Shown here piece after piece: positions 1-13,385 of a stretch of DNA of 64,000 nt. Under the pieces are notes generated by a model that worked only from the letters and a program-made list of their open reading frames with translations, was not told where the DNA came from and made no database searches. The stretch is from Plasmodium malariae (lineage: Eukaryota > Apicomplexa > Aconoidasida > Haemosporida > Plasmodiidae), in NCBI RefSeq assembly GCF_900090045.1, contig NC_041779.1, forward strand, positions 1,699,001 to 1,763,000, given 5' to 3'. A program made the translations under genes and the position numbers. Positions within the stretch are counted from its first letter, which is position 1, and every line of letters begins with the position of its first letter.

Positions 1-1054
1 ATATGAGTAATTTTTCTAAATCTTAACATATCATTCTAATATATTTATTAAAAACAAATATTCTGAGCACAATTTTTGTATGTAAGTAATTTCGATCAAA
101 ATATTCTTGAAGTTATTTCTATTGCATGCACTGGTATTAACAAGTTTTTATTTTAATGTTTCTTTTTTTTTATGTTCACACATATAAATATAAATTTATA
201 TACATAATAATAAAATAGTGAGAAATATAAATGTATAAATTCTTAAATGTATTATATATTCATATTAAAATGTATTTTAAAATACAAAAAATATATAATA
301 TTATAAATTTATTATGAGTGCATAGAACATTAAAATTTATAATAATTTTTAAAATACAAATATTTTCATAAATTATATAATACGATAAAAATTTCATTTA
401 CAATATTATATTTTTTCCCCCATTTAATGTTAATAAGTAACTACGGAATACATTATAATTTGTAATAAGAAAATTTTCTTTTTTTAAATATTAATTTTTT
501 TTATTTATTTTTATAATTAATAATATTTATAAGAAAAAAATTTAATAAAATAAATTTTTATATATATTAGATCTGCTAATCTGAAATCATCATGATCACT
601 CATAACTACAATCAATGTATAGTAGTATATATGATCTAAGTTTTACACTTTTTATATTCTAAATAAACGATTACAATATTTAGAAATACTGAGATATATA
701 TTTTTTTTTTTCACAACGGTCAATAATTTTATTTTTATATAATTGCTATATTATTAAGTAATTACTTTGTATATTTTGGATATTTTTAAATTCACATTAA
801 TTGAGTTAATGTAATAAAAGTTAGTTTTTTATAAATAACAATATGATAATCATAATAAATTGCATTTTCGAAGTTATATTACTTATACTATGCTTTTTGA
901 TTAATTACACTTAAGTTTTAGTAAGTACTTAAAAAAAGATAAAAAAAAAAAAAATTAAAATAACAAAAGTCGAATCCTCACCAATTGAAGGTACATTATA
1001 TTATTATTTTTTTTTTTTTTTAATGAATATATTATAATATTAAAGTTGAATATC
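1..1054. other. AT-rich intergenic, no gene
   Basis: Very AT-rich sequence with homopolymer tracts and stops in all frames. Its last part is the 5' flank of the broken fam-l-like gene that follows. No coding segment or RNA gene was recognised. Confidence 0.6.
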
Positions 1055-1900
1055 ATGAAACCAAATATTAAGTCACGCTAATTTTTAAAAATATTTACGT
1101 TCATCCTTTTAAGATGGATATGTCATTTTACCATTAATATGACATTATAATATAATTTTTCCTTATTATATTATTTGTATTCTTAGTTCTTTATTTTAAA
1201 TAATATTTGATTTTTAAGAATAAAATTTTTTATTATTTTAAATGCTGAATATTTGCTTTGAGCATTTTGAGTATGTTTAATATTTTTTTTGATGAGAAGC
1301 TTGATGTATACATAAATTTATATTTAAGAACTTATCGATTACTAGCATAACATAAACTTGAAAACGGTTTAAGTATTGTAGAATTAAAAGATGAGATACC
1401 TAATAAATGAAAGAGCAATGAAAAGTGGGATACATAAAATAAGACATAATCAAATGGATGTTCATTAAATAATGAAGAAGACTATAAATTAAGAATAACA
1501 AATCTTTTGTATACACAGTAGGATATTCACGTTTTTAAAAAAGGCTGTTGCACAAAATGTATAATATATATAATGTTAGGAATAATAGGAATTTTGGTAC
1601 TTATAATTTAAAAGAGATGGCACATGCAATATATGTTTTGTTTTTTGCTTCTTTTACTGTGATTTCAGGAGCTGCACTAGTATTATTTTTTAGAATATGT
1701 AGACTATAATTTATATTGGAGTTTAAGTAGAATTTACATAACAATATCAGAAGGAAGAATTTTATTAACATTCACTTTTATTGTTTTATTAGAATTTCTT
1801 TATATATTCTGTAATTTTGTAATGAATTATGAGTTGTATAATTTTAAAAGTAAAATGCGTAATACGAAATATCCATCTTTATTTATAGAAGTTTCTTAAA
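1055..1900 (+). pseudogene. broken fam-l-like exported protein gene
   Basis: Exon 1 (1055-1141) reads as a family signal-anchor exon ending R-W-I-C-H-F-T-I-N-M, but a TAA interrupts it after the eighth codon and the expected GT donor after the last ATG is AC. Exon 2 remnants start near 1280 (F-D-E-K-L-D, then L-R-T-Y-R-L-L-A followed by TAA). They continue through a block containing N-E-K-W-D-T, which matches N-E-K-W-D-K in the intact 9.48 kb gene. Several further stops and indels occur, and the hydrophobic C-terminal part is only faintly readable to about 1900. It occupies the position in block A that the intact 29.2 kb gene holds in block A'. Clearly non-functional; the exact 3' limit is uncertain. 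Confidence 0.8.
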
Positions 1901-4900
1901 AAAATTAAGATCGTTAATTTCTTTTGTAATATATACACATTAGATCTATTAATGCAACTGATTAGGTTTTATAAATCTTCTTCCATGGGATTATCCTTTT
2001 TCATAATAAAAGTTAAAAATATACATCTTTAGATATTTTGCAAGTTAGTATGCTATAATTTCTTTTAATTTGTATTTTAGAGGATTTTGTTGGTTTGATA
2101 CAATATTATGCTTTTATATGTATAATTTTATATTTAAATAGTTTCGTATGTAACATGTATATGTGTTTTACAATTAATATGAAAAAACAAATTTAAAACA
2201 ATTTTATTGAAATTTTGTGTTAATTTATTTTTGTAAATGTAAAAATTAGTTTAATTTTTATTATATGTAATTTTACCTTAAATTATTATTTTTTGATGTA
2301 GTTAAAGAATTTTATTTTTTGTTTTAAATTAAAAATAAATGTACCCTATTATTGTTCACATAAAAAGCCAAGTGAGGGAATGTAGTTTCATTGTTAATTT
2401 CTATTTCATTATATTTTTTATTTAAAAATTGTAAAAAAGTGAACTATGGGGCCTTTTATCATTGTAATCATATATCTAATTTTACTTAAAATGTAAATTT
2501 ATTTTATAGGAGATAATAATAATTTTAAAAAAGTGAACTATTATAACTTATTAAATTAGGTTATATAGGGGATTTCAAAGGATATATGTAATAATTACTT
2601 TTTGTTTATTTTTCTTTATTACTTTTTCATTATTTTAAAATGACAGATTATCTAAAAATTAAAATGGTACGTAACAAAAAGGTTTACAACAATTCTGACA
2701 ATTTAAATAGTAATATATAAAAGATAAACATTTTAATTATTTATATTTATATTTTTATTGTACTTTTTGGCTACTAGGGCTATTTATACTATTATATTTT
2801 AGGCACTATTATACTTTACAATTTTCTTTTTATGTTCGTTTCAATTATATAACATAACATAGAATGTCATTTTTTTTTCTTTAACTGTTTTTCAGTGTGT
2901 CCAATTATTAATATTTTTCTTTACCAAGTGGAATGATTATTTAGTAATTCAAATGAGTTATTACGTTTATTCTATGTTTTGATCTGAATTCTTATTGAAT
3001 TAAATGTTTTGCTATAAGTTTATTAATTTAATTTTTTTTTTATGAATATTATATTTGATAAATAGACATAAGCGTATATAAAATATGAATGTTTTATATA
3101 AGTTTTGAAAATAATATAGTTATTAGAAAAAATAAATATATGTTCCTAAAGTTAGGTGAAAAATAAGTTATAGTAAGAAAGAATATAGTTAAAACTCCAA
3201 ATATTTCGTATTTTTGAAATTAATAAAAATATATAACTCTTCAATGGTAAATATTGGTACATTTATTAACAGTAGTATCATTTAACAGACACACGAACGT
3301 TATCGTAATGACAATTATAAAGTGACTACATCATGAAACAGTATGTATATGGTATTTCCGTATAATATATATATTATACAGTTTCATTTATATTTGAACA
3401 AAATTTCAAAATAAAAATGGTAATATGTCCTCCTATTATTATAACGTTGAGAACATCATAAATTAAAAAAAACTAGTATACTATTATTAAAGGTATACTC
3501 ATAAGAAATGAGTATTACGAGAAATATTTTATCTACAGGGGGTCAATAAATAAAGATTTAATATAAATATATGTATATAGTAATAGTCCTTATTTGTGAT
3601 GTATAGTTCACTCAGGAACGAAAGAATATTTCACGAAGATATTAGAATTATTTATAGATTATTCTTTGATATCCTTGAATACGAATAATTGATATAAATT
3701 GATATGTATAATTAATAATTATAACATTAAAAAAATATTATAAGAAAAAATAAATATTCCTAAAAATGTAGAACTTAATTTCATGAGAAATTGGTGAATA
3801 ATTATTGAATAGAACATATAAATTGTATCATTTTATACTATCTAAAAGACATAGTATTATGTACTAAAATATGATTTAAAAAATTTTTATATAAATATAA
3901 AATTGTAATATATGAAAATGTAGGAGTATTTTCAGGTAAAAAAAACATCATATTTCTAAATATGTATATATATATACATGTGAATGTGTAAATGTGAAAA
4001 TATTAAATAAAATAAAATAATTATCTTATTTTTCTTCAATGCTACATGACAATATGTATTACATGACATACACAAAAATTTTAATTTTTTCAATTTTTTT
4101 TTTTTAATTAACTAATTTTTAAAGGAGTAATTTACTTGCAAATATTATTATGATTTTATTATTATATAATCAAAATAATATATTTAACATATATTACTTT
4201 AAAATTATGAACGCTTTATGTGTAACAAACAATGTAAAATAAAAATATTAAAAAAAAAATATTTCTACATTTATAGATATATTTAAAAAAAAAAAATGTA
4301 ATTCATTTTATTTGAATTAGTTACTTAATTTTTATAGTTTAGCATTTTATTTAAATGAATATTCACGTATAATTTAATAAAAAATAAACATGGAGTTCAA
4401 CTTTCTAAGGAATTTTCAAAGTGAAAATATAACACAGTTTTGTAAAATATATTTTTTATTATTTTATATATTATAAATTTGGATTTCTTAATGGTATTAT
4501 TTTATTTGGTAAATTATTTTGTTTAGCAGTATTACTCAGTGAAGTTATTTTTTTAAAGTTATCATAATTACAAATAGTGTTATCTTAATAAATTTAATTC
4601 TACTATTTATTTATTTTTTTTATTATAGTACGTATGCTGTCTGCTATATAAGTATATTTTTAGAGAGAAAAAATAGAAAATTATTGAATTTCCTAAAGTT
4701 TATGTATTTTCTTTTTAGTAATAATAAATAAAAAATATTTTTTTAAATTATATAATAATTATAATGTTTTATTTATAATAATTTTATATAATGTTATGAA
4801 ACAGTTTTTATGTACTTTGATATTTAAAATAAAATATATTTGTTGGTGAATTTAATAGAAAAATGTAACTTGTAAATTAATAGGGTATGAATATTCCACA

Positions 4901-5558
4901 TATCCTAAGTATATTTTTCATGTTACGATATAATTTGTAAAATAAAAAAAAGATTACCTTTTTTTTTTCATTTTTTATTCCAATAGGTTATATTATGTTA
5001 AATATAAGAGTTTATCTTTTCTAGGTATATAATAATATTTTAAAATTGTAATAAGTACACAAAGCTATGTTTTTGTATTAGATATATAAGAATAAAAAGT
5101 GAATAGCTATATACTTAAATATATGTTATGTTTCAATTCGTGCTATATATATTTTTTTTTATTTTGAACATTAAATAAAAATTTTAAATATAAAATATGT
5201 TATATTATTTTATTTCTGGAATGTATTAATAGTAAGTATTTAAAATTTTACTGTGAGATAATTAAAATATATATATATTGTGGGTTTTTATTTAACAGAT
5301 TACGTTCAGTAGAAAATTATTTTAAATAATTATATTTTTTTATATAAATAATATATTATAAGATATATGTGAGAAAATATTTTTTAAATTATCTTTTCTT
5401 TAACGTATTTTATATTTTTACATTATTTGAGAAATTTAATGTTTTTCTAAAAGAAAAAAAAAATATTGTATATAAAAGTACCATTTTTTTGATTCATTCT
5501 GAATATTCAGTGAAATATCCACCTGATCCACAATATTATTAGATGAAATATTTTTAAC
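1901..5558. other. intergenic, alignable to 30.1-33.87 kb
   Basis: No coding segment was found. Scattered segments align with the corresponding part of block A' and, from about 3330 on, with 59.1-60.2 kb. Examples are the stretch with two copies of AAAAAGTGAACTA near 2440 and 2530, and the stretch near 3470-3780. Confidence 0.6.
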
Positions 5559-5702
5559 ATGAATGAAAAAATAAAATATTTTATTTTAATTAAATCTCTT
5601 ACATTTATACTTTTTACTTGGATATGTTATTATTTAAATAATAAGGAATAATGATAACAATCCAGAAATTGTTTTATATATTTTACTGTTTTGTGTTATA
5701 TA

Positions 5703-5733
<31 letters not shown>

Positions 5734-6470
5734 CAATAATAATAATAGTAACAGTAATAATATTTTAATGATTAAATAAATATATAACATTGTTCTTAAT
5801 TAGAATATTTTCTAATCTTTGTAGTTTATTTGCTATATATTTTTAGATAATACAAACTTCTGTGATAACATATTATATTGAAAAACAGATAGATTAATAT
5901 CAAAAATGAGATGGAGAAAGAGGGTATAGATTTAAAAGATAACTTACCTAAAAACAGAGGTAATTGTTCAAAAAATGAAGAAGATGGTTGTGAATGAGAA
6001 CATGATGGAGCATATGAATCTAAAGTTAACGATAATTCAAAATCTGATGAAAAAAAAAATAGTGCAGAAAGGAACATCTTTTATATGTAAACCATTTTAT
6101 GAAATATATAATATGTTGGAAAAACTATTATATAGGGAATTTATTCCTATATATAAATACAGGAAATATATTAATAATTCCAAAAAAATATTATTTAAAT
6201 CTTTCAGCTTGTATTAGTGCATTCTTGATATTTGTTCTAATAATAATGTTTTCTTTAACTGGATTTTCATTATTTATATTTGGCGTTAATATTTATGGTA
6301 ATTTTCAAGAACAGATAATAGATACTGATTTAAATTTTTTGGAATATCTATCTTATCCTTGAGAAAAGAGAGTTATATTATAATTAGTTATTTTAAGTAT
6401 ATCAGTTGTTATATATATACTGATAAAATTCATAAAATATAGAAATTATGTAGGAAAAAAAGTAGTCTAA
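5559..6470 (+). pseudogene. broken PEXEL-type exported protein gene, copy 1 of 3
   Basis: Exon 1 starts at 5559 and reads M-N-E-K-I-K-Y-F-I-L-I-K-S-L-T-F, then a short hydrophobic stretch and T-W-I-C-Y-Y. Its donor appears mutated (GA instead of GT near 5650). Exon 2 begins after a TTTTTAG acceptor at 5846. Its polar part is open but contains a TGA (about 5997-5999) and a TAA (after F-Y-M near 6088), and the frame then shifts. The C-terminal part reads as two hydrophobic segments, the second being I-L-S-I-S-V-V-I-Y-I-L-I-K-F-I-K-Y, ending at 6468-6470. The same C-terminal signature is found in the copy at 34.7 kb. The family resembles P. malariae exported proteins of unknown function. It is non-functional as a continuous gene. 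Confidence 0.82.
5697..5760. repeat. TA and ATA microsatellite
   Basis: A run of TA dinucleotides passes directly into ATA/ATAATA trinucleotides with a few substitutions. It lies inside the intron of the broken exported gene. Confidence 0.9.
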
Positions 6471-8727
6471 TTCTAGTTATAACGATTACGATGCTTTTAG
6501 AAACGAATTTGCATGTAACTAATGAACTACATTTTTGTTAATAACATAAAATGCCAATACAAATTATTTATTATATATATGCAAACTTATTATACAATCT
6601 ATGTAATATAAAAATTTATATACACATGTATAAGAGAAAATATATTAAATATATAAAGCAGTTCGCTTCTTTTGTTTATTTATTTTCCTATTATAATATA
6701 TTACTTTGATTTAATATAGAACTATAATTTAGGATATTTATGTAAATGTTCTGATCCATAAAAATATATAATTGTTATTAATCATAATTCACGATAATAT
6801 GAATATTTTAATATTCGAAAAAAATATATGGGAAAAAGTTTTAAGTATATTTATATTGTAATAAATATGCGGATTTTTAATTTAATATATAAAATATTAC
6901 ATTTATTATAGCTTTAATAAAGTAATAATTATTGATATTTTTAACAATTATTTTTTTAAGGTTGTAAGGTTTTAATCGAAGAATTTTTACTAAGACTTTA
7001 TTATATATAATTTTTTTTTTAGAACAGCGTGTACTACTTCATTTTATAAAACTAAATGCATGTATTTTTTTTTGTTAATATATATTTTTTATTTAAATGC
7101 AAACATAACAAGTAATATTTAAAAAAAATTATTTTGAGGAATATATATTTCAAGGCTTTTTTTATATAAGAACAATTTTAATAAGTTGTTTTATTTCATG
7201 CATATTCTAAATATGAAATTGATATGTATTAATTCTATTTCACTTATTATAATGGAATACTGGTAGGAACTTATAATGTTTAGAATTCATGAAGCTTAAC
7301 AAATAAAAAAAGGGATCAACTCGCGTTTGTAATTGTGTTTATTAACATATATATATTGAATTCAATTATGATATAAACAAATTACTTAAGTTTTCATAAT
7401 AAAATATTATTACACATATTTGCTTTTCATATTATTTAGAGAATACATATATGAGCAAATATTAGTATGTTATTAGTATATATTATGCACCAATTACTCA
7501 TTTTTTGTGTCTAAAACAGTTAATAAACTAATAAAAATGTACATTATACTTATAATAGAGTTTAGGTAAACGTTCCACGATATGTAAATAAATTTTAAAA
7601 TAAATAAAAATTTTCCGAATCATATATAAATAAAAAATTATGTATTTGTGGTATTCGGAATCATTTCCTTTAACTTTTGTTTACAGACGCAAAGGTAACA
7701 TCTTAAATACTTACGAAAATTTAAGGTGTTTACTTTAGTTACTGGGAAATTTAATAGATGTTTTTAATATATTTGTTAATAATATAATGTTAAGTAAAAG
7801 AAAATCAAAATTATACATATATGATAGTTAATAAAAATGTAATTATACATTTATTAATGTTATAAGCTCAACCATATTTTAGTTAAAATATATTACTATT
7901 TATTTTAAACAGAAGGATTAATTATGTATGTCAATATATATGTCTTCTGATTAAATTTATGTAGATGCTTTTATTACAACGTTATCTTGTTCAAAAGTGT
8001 TATTGTGCAAATTCAAATTCAGGCCTTAAATAAAAACTAATATTTTTTTAGTTATTATACAATATTTATAATTAAAAATGTTATTTTTATCATATGAAGT
8101 AGAATTTGTATATCCTTTTTTTTACAAAATTTTGGTAGGAATTAATAATATTTAGGATGATATTTGTATAATTTTTAATAAAAATATTTATCACTTTGCT
8201 AAAAAAATTTTTAAATGGTTCCTTAATAATTATTTTACTTTTTTCTTTTGTTAGTATTAAATGGTGTAACATTTCGTTTTATTATATTTTATTATGTAAA
8301 CATTACACTTATTCCTACAAAAGCGTTTTAGTTCATAGTTCAATATCTAGTAAGAAATTTCAGATATACTAGTATAATTTTAATTTTTAGTAATACTGTA
8401 TAAGGTATATTATTAATAGTGATAAATAAAATATATCAGAAATAAATTAAATGATAACAACTTTCATGATATTATTATTGAAATCACTTAATTTCAGATT
8501 TATTTTAATTTTATAACTATTATTTAAAGGTATATTATAAAATATATTAATAACAAAAAGGAAATTAGAATTCATAATAGAGTTAAAAAAAAACATTACT
8601 GAATAAAGACTATTATAATATTAGCAGATTCTATACGTTTATTACACTTTTTTTTTTATTACATTTTTTCTATATATGTAAGTTTCGTTAAAAAGAAAAA
8701 AAGTAATTTGTGAGTTTAAAAATATCT

Positions 8728-8750
8728 CATTTACAAATAACGATATAAAT
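8728..8750 (+). promoter_or_regulatory. shared distal upstream element
   Basis: Reads TTTACAAATAACGATATAAA and lies 752 bp before the start at 9480. Related sequence is found 747-849 bp before the other seven intact exported genes. A regulatory role is inferred from position only. Confidence 0.4.
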
Positions 8751-9100
8751 AAAACTAAAAATGATCATTTTCAAAAGTTATTATATAAAAATAAAAAGTT
8801 ATTATTTTCCTTTAAAATGATATATTTTAATACATTAGATAGCATATAATAAATTTGAATTGTTAAATTCATTGTAGGCGATAAAAGAATGCGTGTGTTA
8901 TAATTAATGAAACACATATATTTTCACAAAAAGTATATATTTTGAATTTATTAATACTTTTGTTTTGTTTGTTGTAAATAATAATATTTTTTTCATCAAT
9001 AATAACTGCATTTTACTTAATATAATATTTATAAAAATGGAATAGTAGCAAAACTTAAAAGTAATAATTATTCTAGATATACCTAGAACAATAACACATA

Positions 9101-9117
9101 TCTATATTTTATACGTT
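9101..9117 (+). promoter_or_regulatory. shared proximal upstream element
   Basis: Reads TCTATATTTTATACGTT, 379 bp before the start. A similar CTATAT-T-CTATAC string recurs 360-465 bp before six other family genes. It could mark the transcription start region; this is inference. Confidence 0.4.
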
Positions 9118-9479
9118 CCATATTGTAAATAAATTCAATATTTCCTAATAATTAAAAATCATAAAAAAAAATTTGTTTAATCACTGTAATAGGTGATTAA
9201 GTTGTACGCTGTACATATATATGAATGAATTCAAGTTGCATCATTTTACTTAAAGTTAATTTTTTATAAATAATATCAATTACCATATTTTAAAGAATTT
9301 TTTTTTAGGTATATTTTTTTTTTTTTTTTTTGCTATGTAGTAAATCATTCTGTATATGTTAATTTGTTAAGAAAAAATATTAAAAAAAATAAAAGAGGTA
9401 TATTTTTATGGTTGGTAATGTATAACTTGATGTTAATTTTTCCTTTATTATATATATTACATTATTAAATATCTATAAC

Positions 9480-10453
9480 ATGGAAAAAAATATTATGTTT
9501 ATCTTTTTTATCAAAATATCTTTGTTTATCGTTTTTATTTGGATATGTCATTTTTACAGTGACATGGTATGATAAAACTTTTTGCGTGAACTTATATTAT
9601 TCATATTTTTACTGTTTATTTTTATTAATTATTTTTTTTTGGAATGGGATTATTTATCCATTTATATATGAAATATTTACATTATTTTTTTTAGAGCAGA
9701 TTTGACAAATATATGGATGAAAAGTATGGTTTTGATAAAAAATTATATAAACGAATTTATCGATTATTAGGAAAATGCGGAAAGGTTATTCTTTCACATA
9801 TTGGAGATTTAGAATTAAAAATACCATATAATACAAAACAAAAGAACAAAAACTTACTTAGAATTGATAATGAAAAATGGGACAAAGAAAAAAAAGAAAA
9901 ATTATATAGAAGTTCATTAATTAAGGAACAATTGATTAAGAAACTTATGAAAAATAAATGTACCATGTTACATGGATCATATTCCAATTATGAAAAAAAA
10001 TTACTGAATGGACTTAATGATAGAACTTTTTTTAAAAAAATGATATTAATTAATGATAAGAACTATAAAAAATTAAAAAGTAAAAAATACAGATTACGAC
10101 TTTGCTTAATTTTATTATTGTTCATATTTGTATTAATTTTGCCTATAGTAGATTTATCATTTGGGGAATTTAAATCTATCGGTAATGTTTTAAAGGAATT
10201 ATGTTGTTTATTAGGATATAGTAACGGCGGGGAACCCAGTGCTGGAGCGCCTACTCCGGAAGGTTTAGAAGCTGTGGTGTCTTCTACATGTAAAATACAG
10301 AATTTTATAGGAATTAAAGTATTTGGTGTTCTAATATATTGTTTACCTATCTTAATAATGGGTATTATACTTATACGAGGAATTTTTTATTATTATAAAA
10401 ATATTATAAAACATAAAAAAATTAGATTTTTGGAAGAGTTCATGGAATGGTAA
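9480..10453 (+). CDS. exported two-TM protein, fam-l/fam-m-like (two exons)
   Basis: Exons are 9480-9566 and 9695-10453, and the intron has a GTATGA donor and TTTTTTAG acceptor; phase 0, 281 aa. Exon 1 is a 29-codon signal anchor ending W-I-C-H-F-Y-S-D-M. Exon 2 carries R-I-Y-R-L-L-G (about residues 48-55), the position where these families carry the export signal, but the fifth PEXEL residue is not acidic. A Lys-rich middle follows, then a transmembrane helix at about 165-185 ending L-P-I-V-D-L-S, a loop of about 50 residues, a second helix at about 236-258 and a basic tail F-Y-Y-Y-K-N-I-I-K-H-K-K. Expected location: parasite secretory pathway, then infected-cell membranes; no activity can be assigned. 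Its closest relative in the window is the 37.77 kb gene. The start is fixed by the conserved exon 1 and the splice phase. Confidence 0.85.
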
Positions 10454-11601
10454 GAAACACGTTTATTTATGTTAAGCCATTAATATTATGTACTAACTGT
10501 AATATCTTTAATGACATAATATAATAATAATTTTTTAGACTTTATATATAAACATGCATATACGTAATTATATTTATATTTAAATGTAAAAAACATATGT
10601 TTCTATTTTTTTGTGAATTTGAATGTTTAAAAGTTTCTTAATTTGTAATTTAATGTATTCTTTGCTGTAAATTAATCATTATGACTTTATATATATATTT
10701 TTGTTTATATTATAATTTTAGAGAAAAATATATACTTGTACGTTAAAATTAATACATAACTTCATATTTAATATTATTTTATTGAATTTATTTCTTAATT
10801 TACATTTTAACCATATATATTTCTGCTTTACATTTTTATCATTTTCAATTATAAAATTATTATTTTTCAAGGTTATTAAGAAAATGAATTATTACTGTTA
10901 AATTAACAGTGAACATTCATTGTTTAGTACATAATGAAAGGAAGTGATAATATTTATCATATTTATATATTATTTTTTAAATATAATATTGTATTTAAAA
11001 TTTTATTTTTTTTCTTTATCGTTAACTTCTCAATTTATTATTTAGAAAAATATTATTTTCTTATAAGAAAAGTAAAATAAAATTTTATATAGGATTTTTG
11101 CAATTATATTTTATAAATATAATAATTTTATAATTGTCATCTGGTTTACATCCGATATGCAGCAGAGGTAATGGAAAAGAATATATATATTTTTTTTTCT
11201 ATATGTATTATTAAAAAAAATAAATTTCATTTATTTTTATCCATTTTTTAATTCGAATCTATAAGATTATTTATCTGATAAAATATAATTGTAAAAATAC
11301 CAAACAAAAAATATTATATTAGCCTAAAATTGTACGTACAAATGTTACTATATTATATATTTTGGTAAACAATATTGTTACACTTCCTTATTTCTAATTT
11401 GTATATAATAACCTATATATTAATATTATAAGTAAATTTCTATTATTTGTAATTTCTTAAATTATTATTATTGTATGAAATATTCATAAACTTATTTTGA
11501 TGTTACTTTTTTTTTTATTATTCTAATATATTAATAATTGTTCAAATATACATATGCAGATAAAAAATAAAAACATTAGGGGTGTTAATAAAAAAAATCT
11601 C

Positions 11602-11625
11602 CATTTAGAAATAATAGTAAAAATT
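11602..11625 (+). promoter_or_regulatory. shared distal upstream element
   Basis: A degenerate version (CATTTAGAAATAATAGTAAA) of the element, 828 bp before the start at 12430. Aligned by position with the copy near 39891. Confidence 0.3.
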
Positions 11626-12006
11626 AGATTTAATTAATTAAATTTTTTGAAAGTATGACACATTAATAAAAAATGTCTTTATTTACTTTTTAAATGTACA
11701 TATTTTTTGATGGATTATAGGTACGTAATAAATTTAAATTTCGAAATATATTGTAAACCATAACATAATGTTTCTGCTTATATGACAACTAAAAAGTGTG
11801 TTATATTTCATAAAATAAAAATCTTGTGCCAGTTATTTGGTAGTTCATTAATTATTACAATTAATATATAGTTATAATAATTGATATTTTATAAAATAAA
11901 TAGCTCGTTTTTTCATAATATAATATCTTATAAATTAGATATAATAATATGAAAACATCATTAAAATTTAAAATTACTCTCTTTATATGTAAAATATTGC
12001 TATAAA

Positions 12007-12021
12007 TCTATATTCTATACG
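12007..12021 (+). promoter_or_regulatory. shared proximal upstream element
   Basis: Reads TCTATATTCTATACG, 423 bp before the start at 12430. This is the clearest copy of the element. Confidence 0.4.
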
Positions 12022-12429
12022 CTTTATGCTGTAAATTAAATGAGTATTTCGAAATATTAATATATCACCTTTTTTTTTTCATTTTGATATATTTGTATAA
12101 AAAAAACTTACAATTACTCAACTATATTAAATAATTATCATACTCATTTTGAATATTTATGAATGAATTAAAATTATAGCATTTAATTTAAAGTTATTTC
12201 TTTGTTCATAACGTACATATTAAAAATTTATAACATGTTTTTAAAGGCATTTTATTTTGGTCCATATAGTAAAATGCATTTTGAGTATATATATATCATT
12301 ATCTTTCTATAAAGAAATAGTAAACAAAAATTGAAAAAAAATATATGGTACTATTTTACGTTAAATATATAACACTTATTATAGATACAATTCTTTCTTA
12401 ATATATAATAAACTTTGTAAAACCTTATG

Positions 12430-13385
12430 ATGGAACAAAAAATTGTGTTGTTATTTATTAAAATTTCAGCGTTTACACTTTTGCCTTGTATATATCACTT
12501 TTATAATGGCATGGTATTACAATATTATTCAAATAAATTTGTAATGTTTATATTGTAATTATTTACTTTTATTAGTTTTTTTTTTTTGTATGATAATATT
12601 TTTCCATTTAAATAAGAAATAGTTACATTTTTTCTTTCTTTTAGAACTCTTTAAATAAAAATTTGGTTGAAAAATGGAATCTTCGTAGAAAATTTAATTC
12701 AAGAACTTATAGAATATTAGCAAATTATAAACATCATAAATATTCAAGTAATGCAAAACTTAAAGAAGTTATGCAATTTAATGAAGCGAAAAAAGAAAAA
12801 AATATATATAATAATAAAGAAGGAACAAATGAAAAACACAAACTATCTTGTAGAAGTTCATTATACATTGAGCAATGCGGTGAAAATGTTAAGAAAAGTA
12901 AATGTGTTAAATCTAAAACAAGTAAATGTTTCGATTTTGAAAAAAAAATATTTAAAAAACTTGATTATGAAGATTACGTTAAAAATATTATAACTATTGA
13001 TTATAAGAAATATAAAAAACTAGCACGTAAAAAACGCAGAGTACGTATTGCTTTACTTTTGTTATTTATCTTGATATTGATACTACCCTTATTAGATCTT
13101 TCATTAGAGAATTTAGTAGATGGTGGGTTGTTAGGCTTATTACACTTGTTATCCCCAACTTTAGGCGAAAAAAATGCCCTGACTGGGGTAGATGGACAGT
13201 TGGTTACACTGTTAAGCAGTGGTCAGTGGGGCTATTTAGAAAAAATATGTGCATCAACTATTTTCATTTATGGCGTACCTTTCCTTATATTTGTTGTTAT
13301 ATTTATATTTGGGATGGTTTATTACTATAAAAAAGTTATAAAATATGAAAATATTAAGTTCAAAAAAAGATTAAATAAGAGGTAA
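12430..13385 (+). CDS. exported two-TM protein, fam-l/fam-m-like (two exons)
   Basis: Exons are 12430-12513 and 12645-13385 (GTATTA donor, CTTTTAG acceptor, phase 0), 274 aa. An in-frame ATG at 12427 directly precedes the chosen one; 12430 gives the family start M-E-Q-K. Exon 2 begins N-S-L-N-K-N and carries S-R-T-Y-R-I-L-A (about residues 47-54), the degenerate export-motif position. Next come E-K-K-I-F-K-K-L-D-Y-E-D-Y and A-R-K-K-R-R-V-R-I-A before the first helix (about 162-180). A loop contains G-G-L-L-G-L-L-H-L-L, and the second helix is at about 233-254, with tail Y-Y-Y-K-K-V-I-K-Y-E-N. This module also occurs in Plasmodium exported proteins of unknown function. It lies about 2 kb downstream of the 9.48 kb gene on the same strand as a doublet; the pair is repeated at 37.8/40.7 kb. 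Confidence 0.85.

Larger units (their letters stand above)
6471..9479. other. intergenic 5' region of the 9.48 kb gene
   Basis: No coding segment was found. From about 7050 the sequence aligns in order with 35.35-37.76 kb, for example the stretch TAATGTTAAGTGAAAG-like near 7785 and 36090. It contains the two upstream elements shared with the other family members (near 8730 and 9101). Confidence 0.65.
10454..12429. other. intergenic between tandem exported genes
   Basis: Holds the 3' flank of the upstream gene and the 5' flank of the next. It is alignable to 38.73-40.73 kb. No coding segment was found. Confidence 0.65.

Noticed and set aside
9757..9987. Open frame on the - strand inside the 9.48 kb gene, repeated at 38042-38251 in the duplicate
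   Set aside because: It is the antisense shadow of a Lys-rich coding region. It persists only because the sense strand is conserved.
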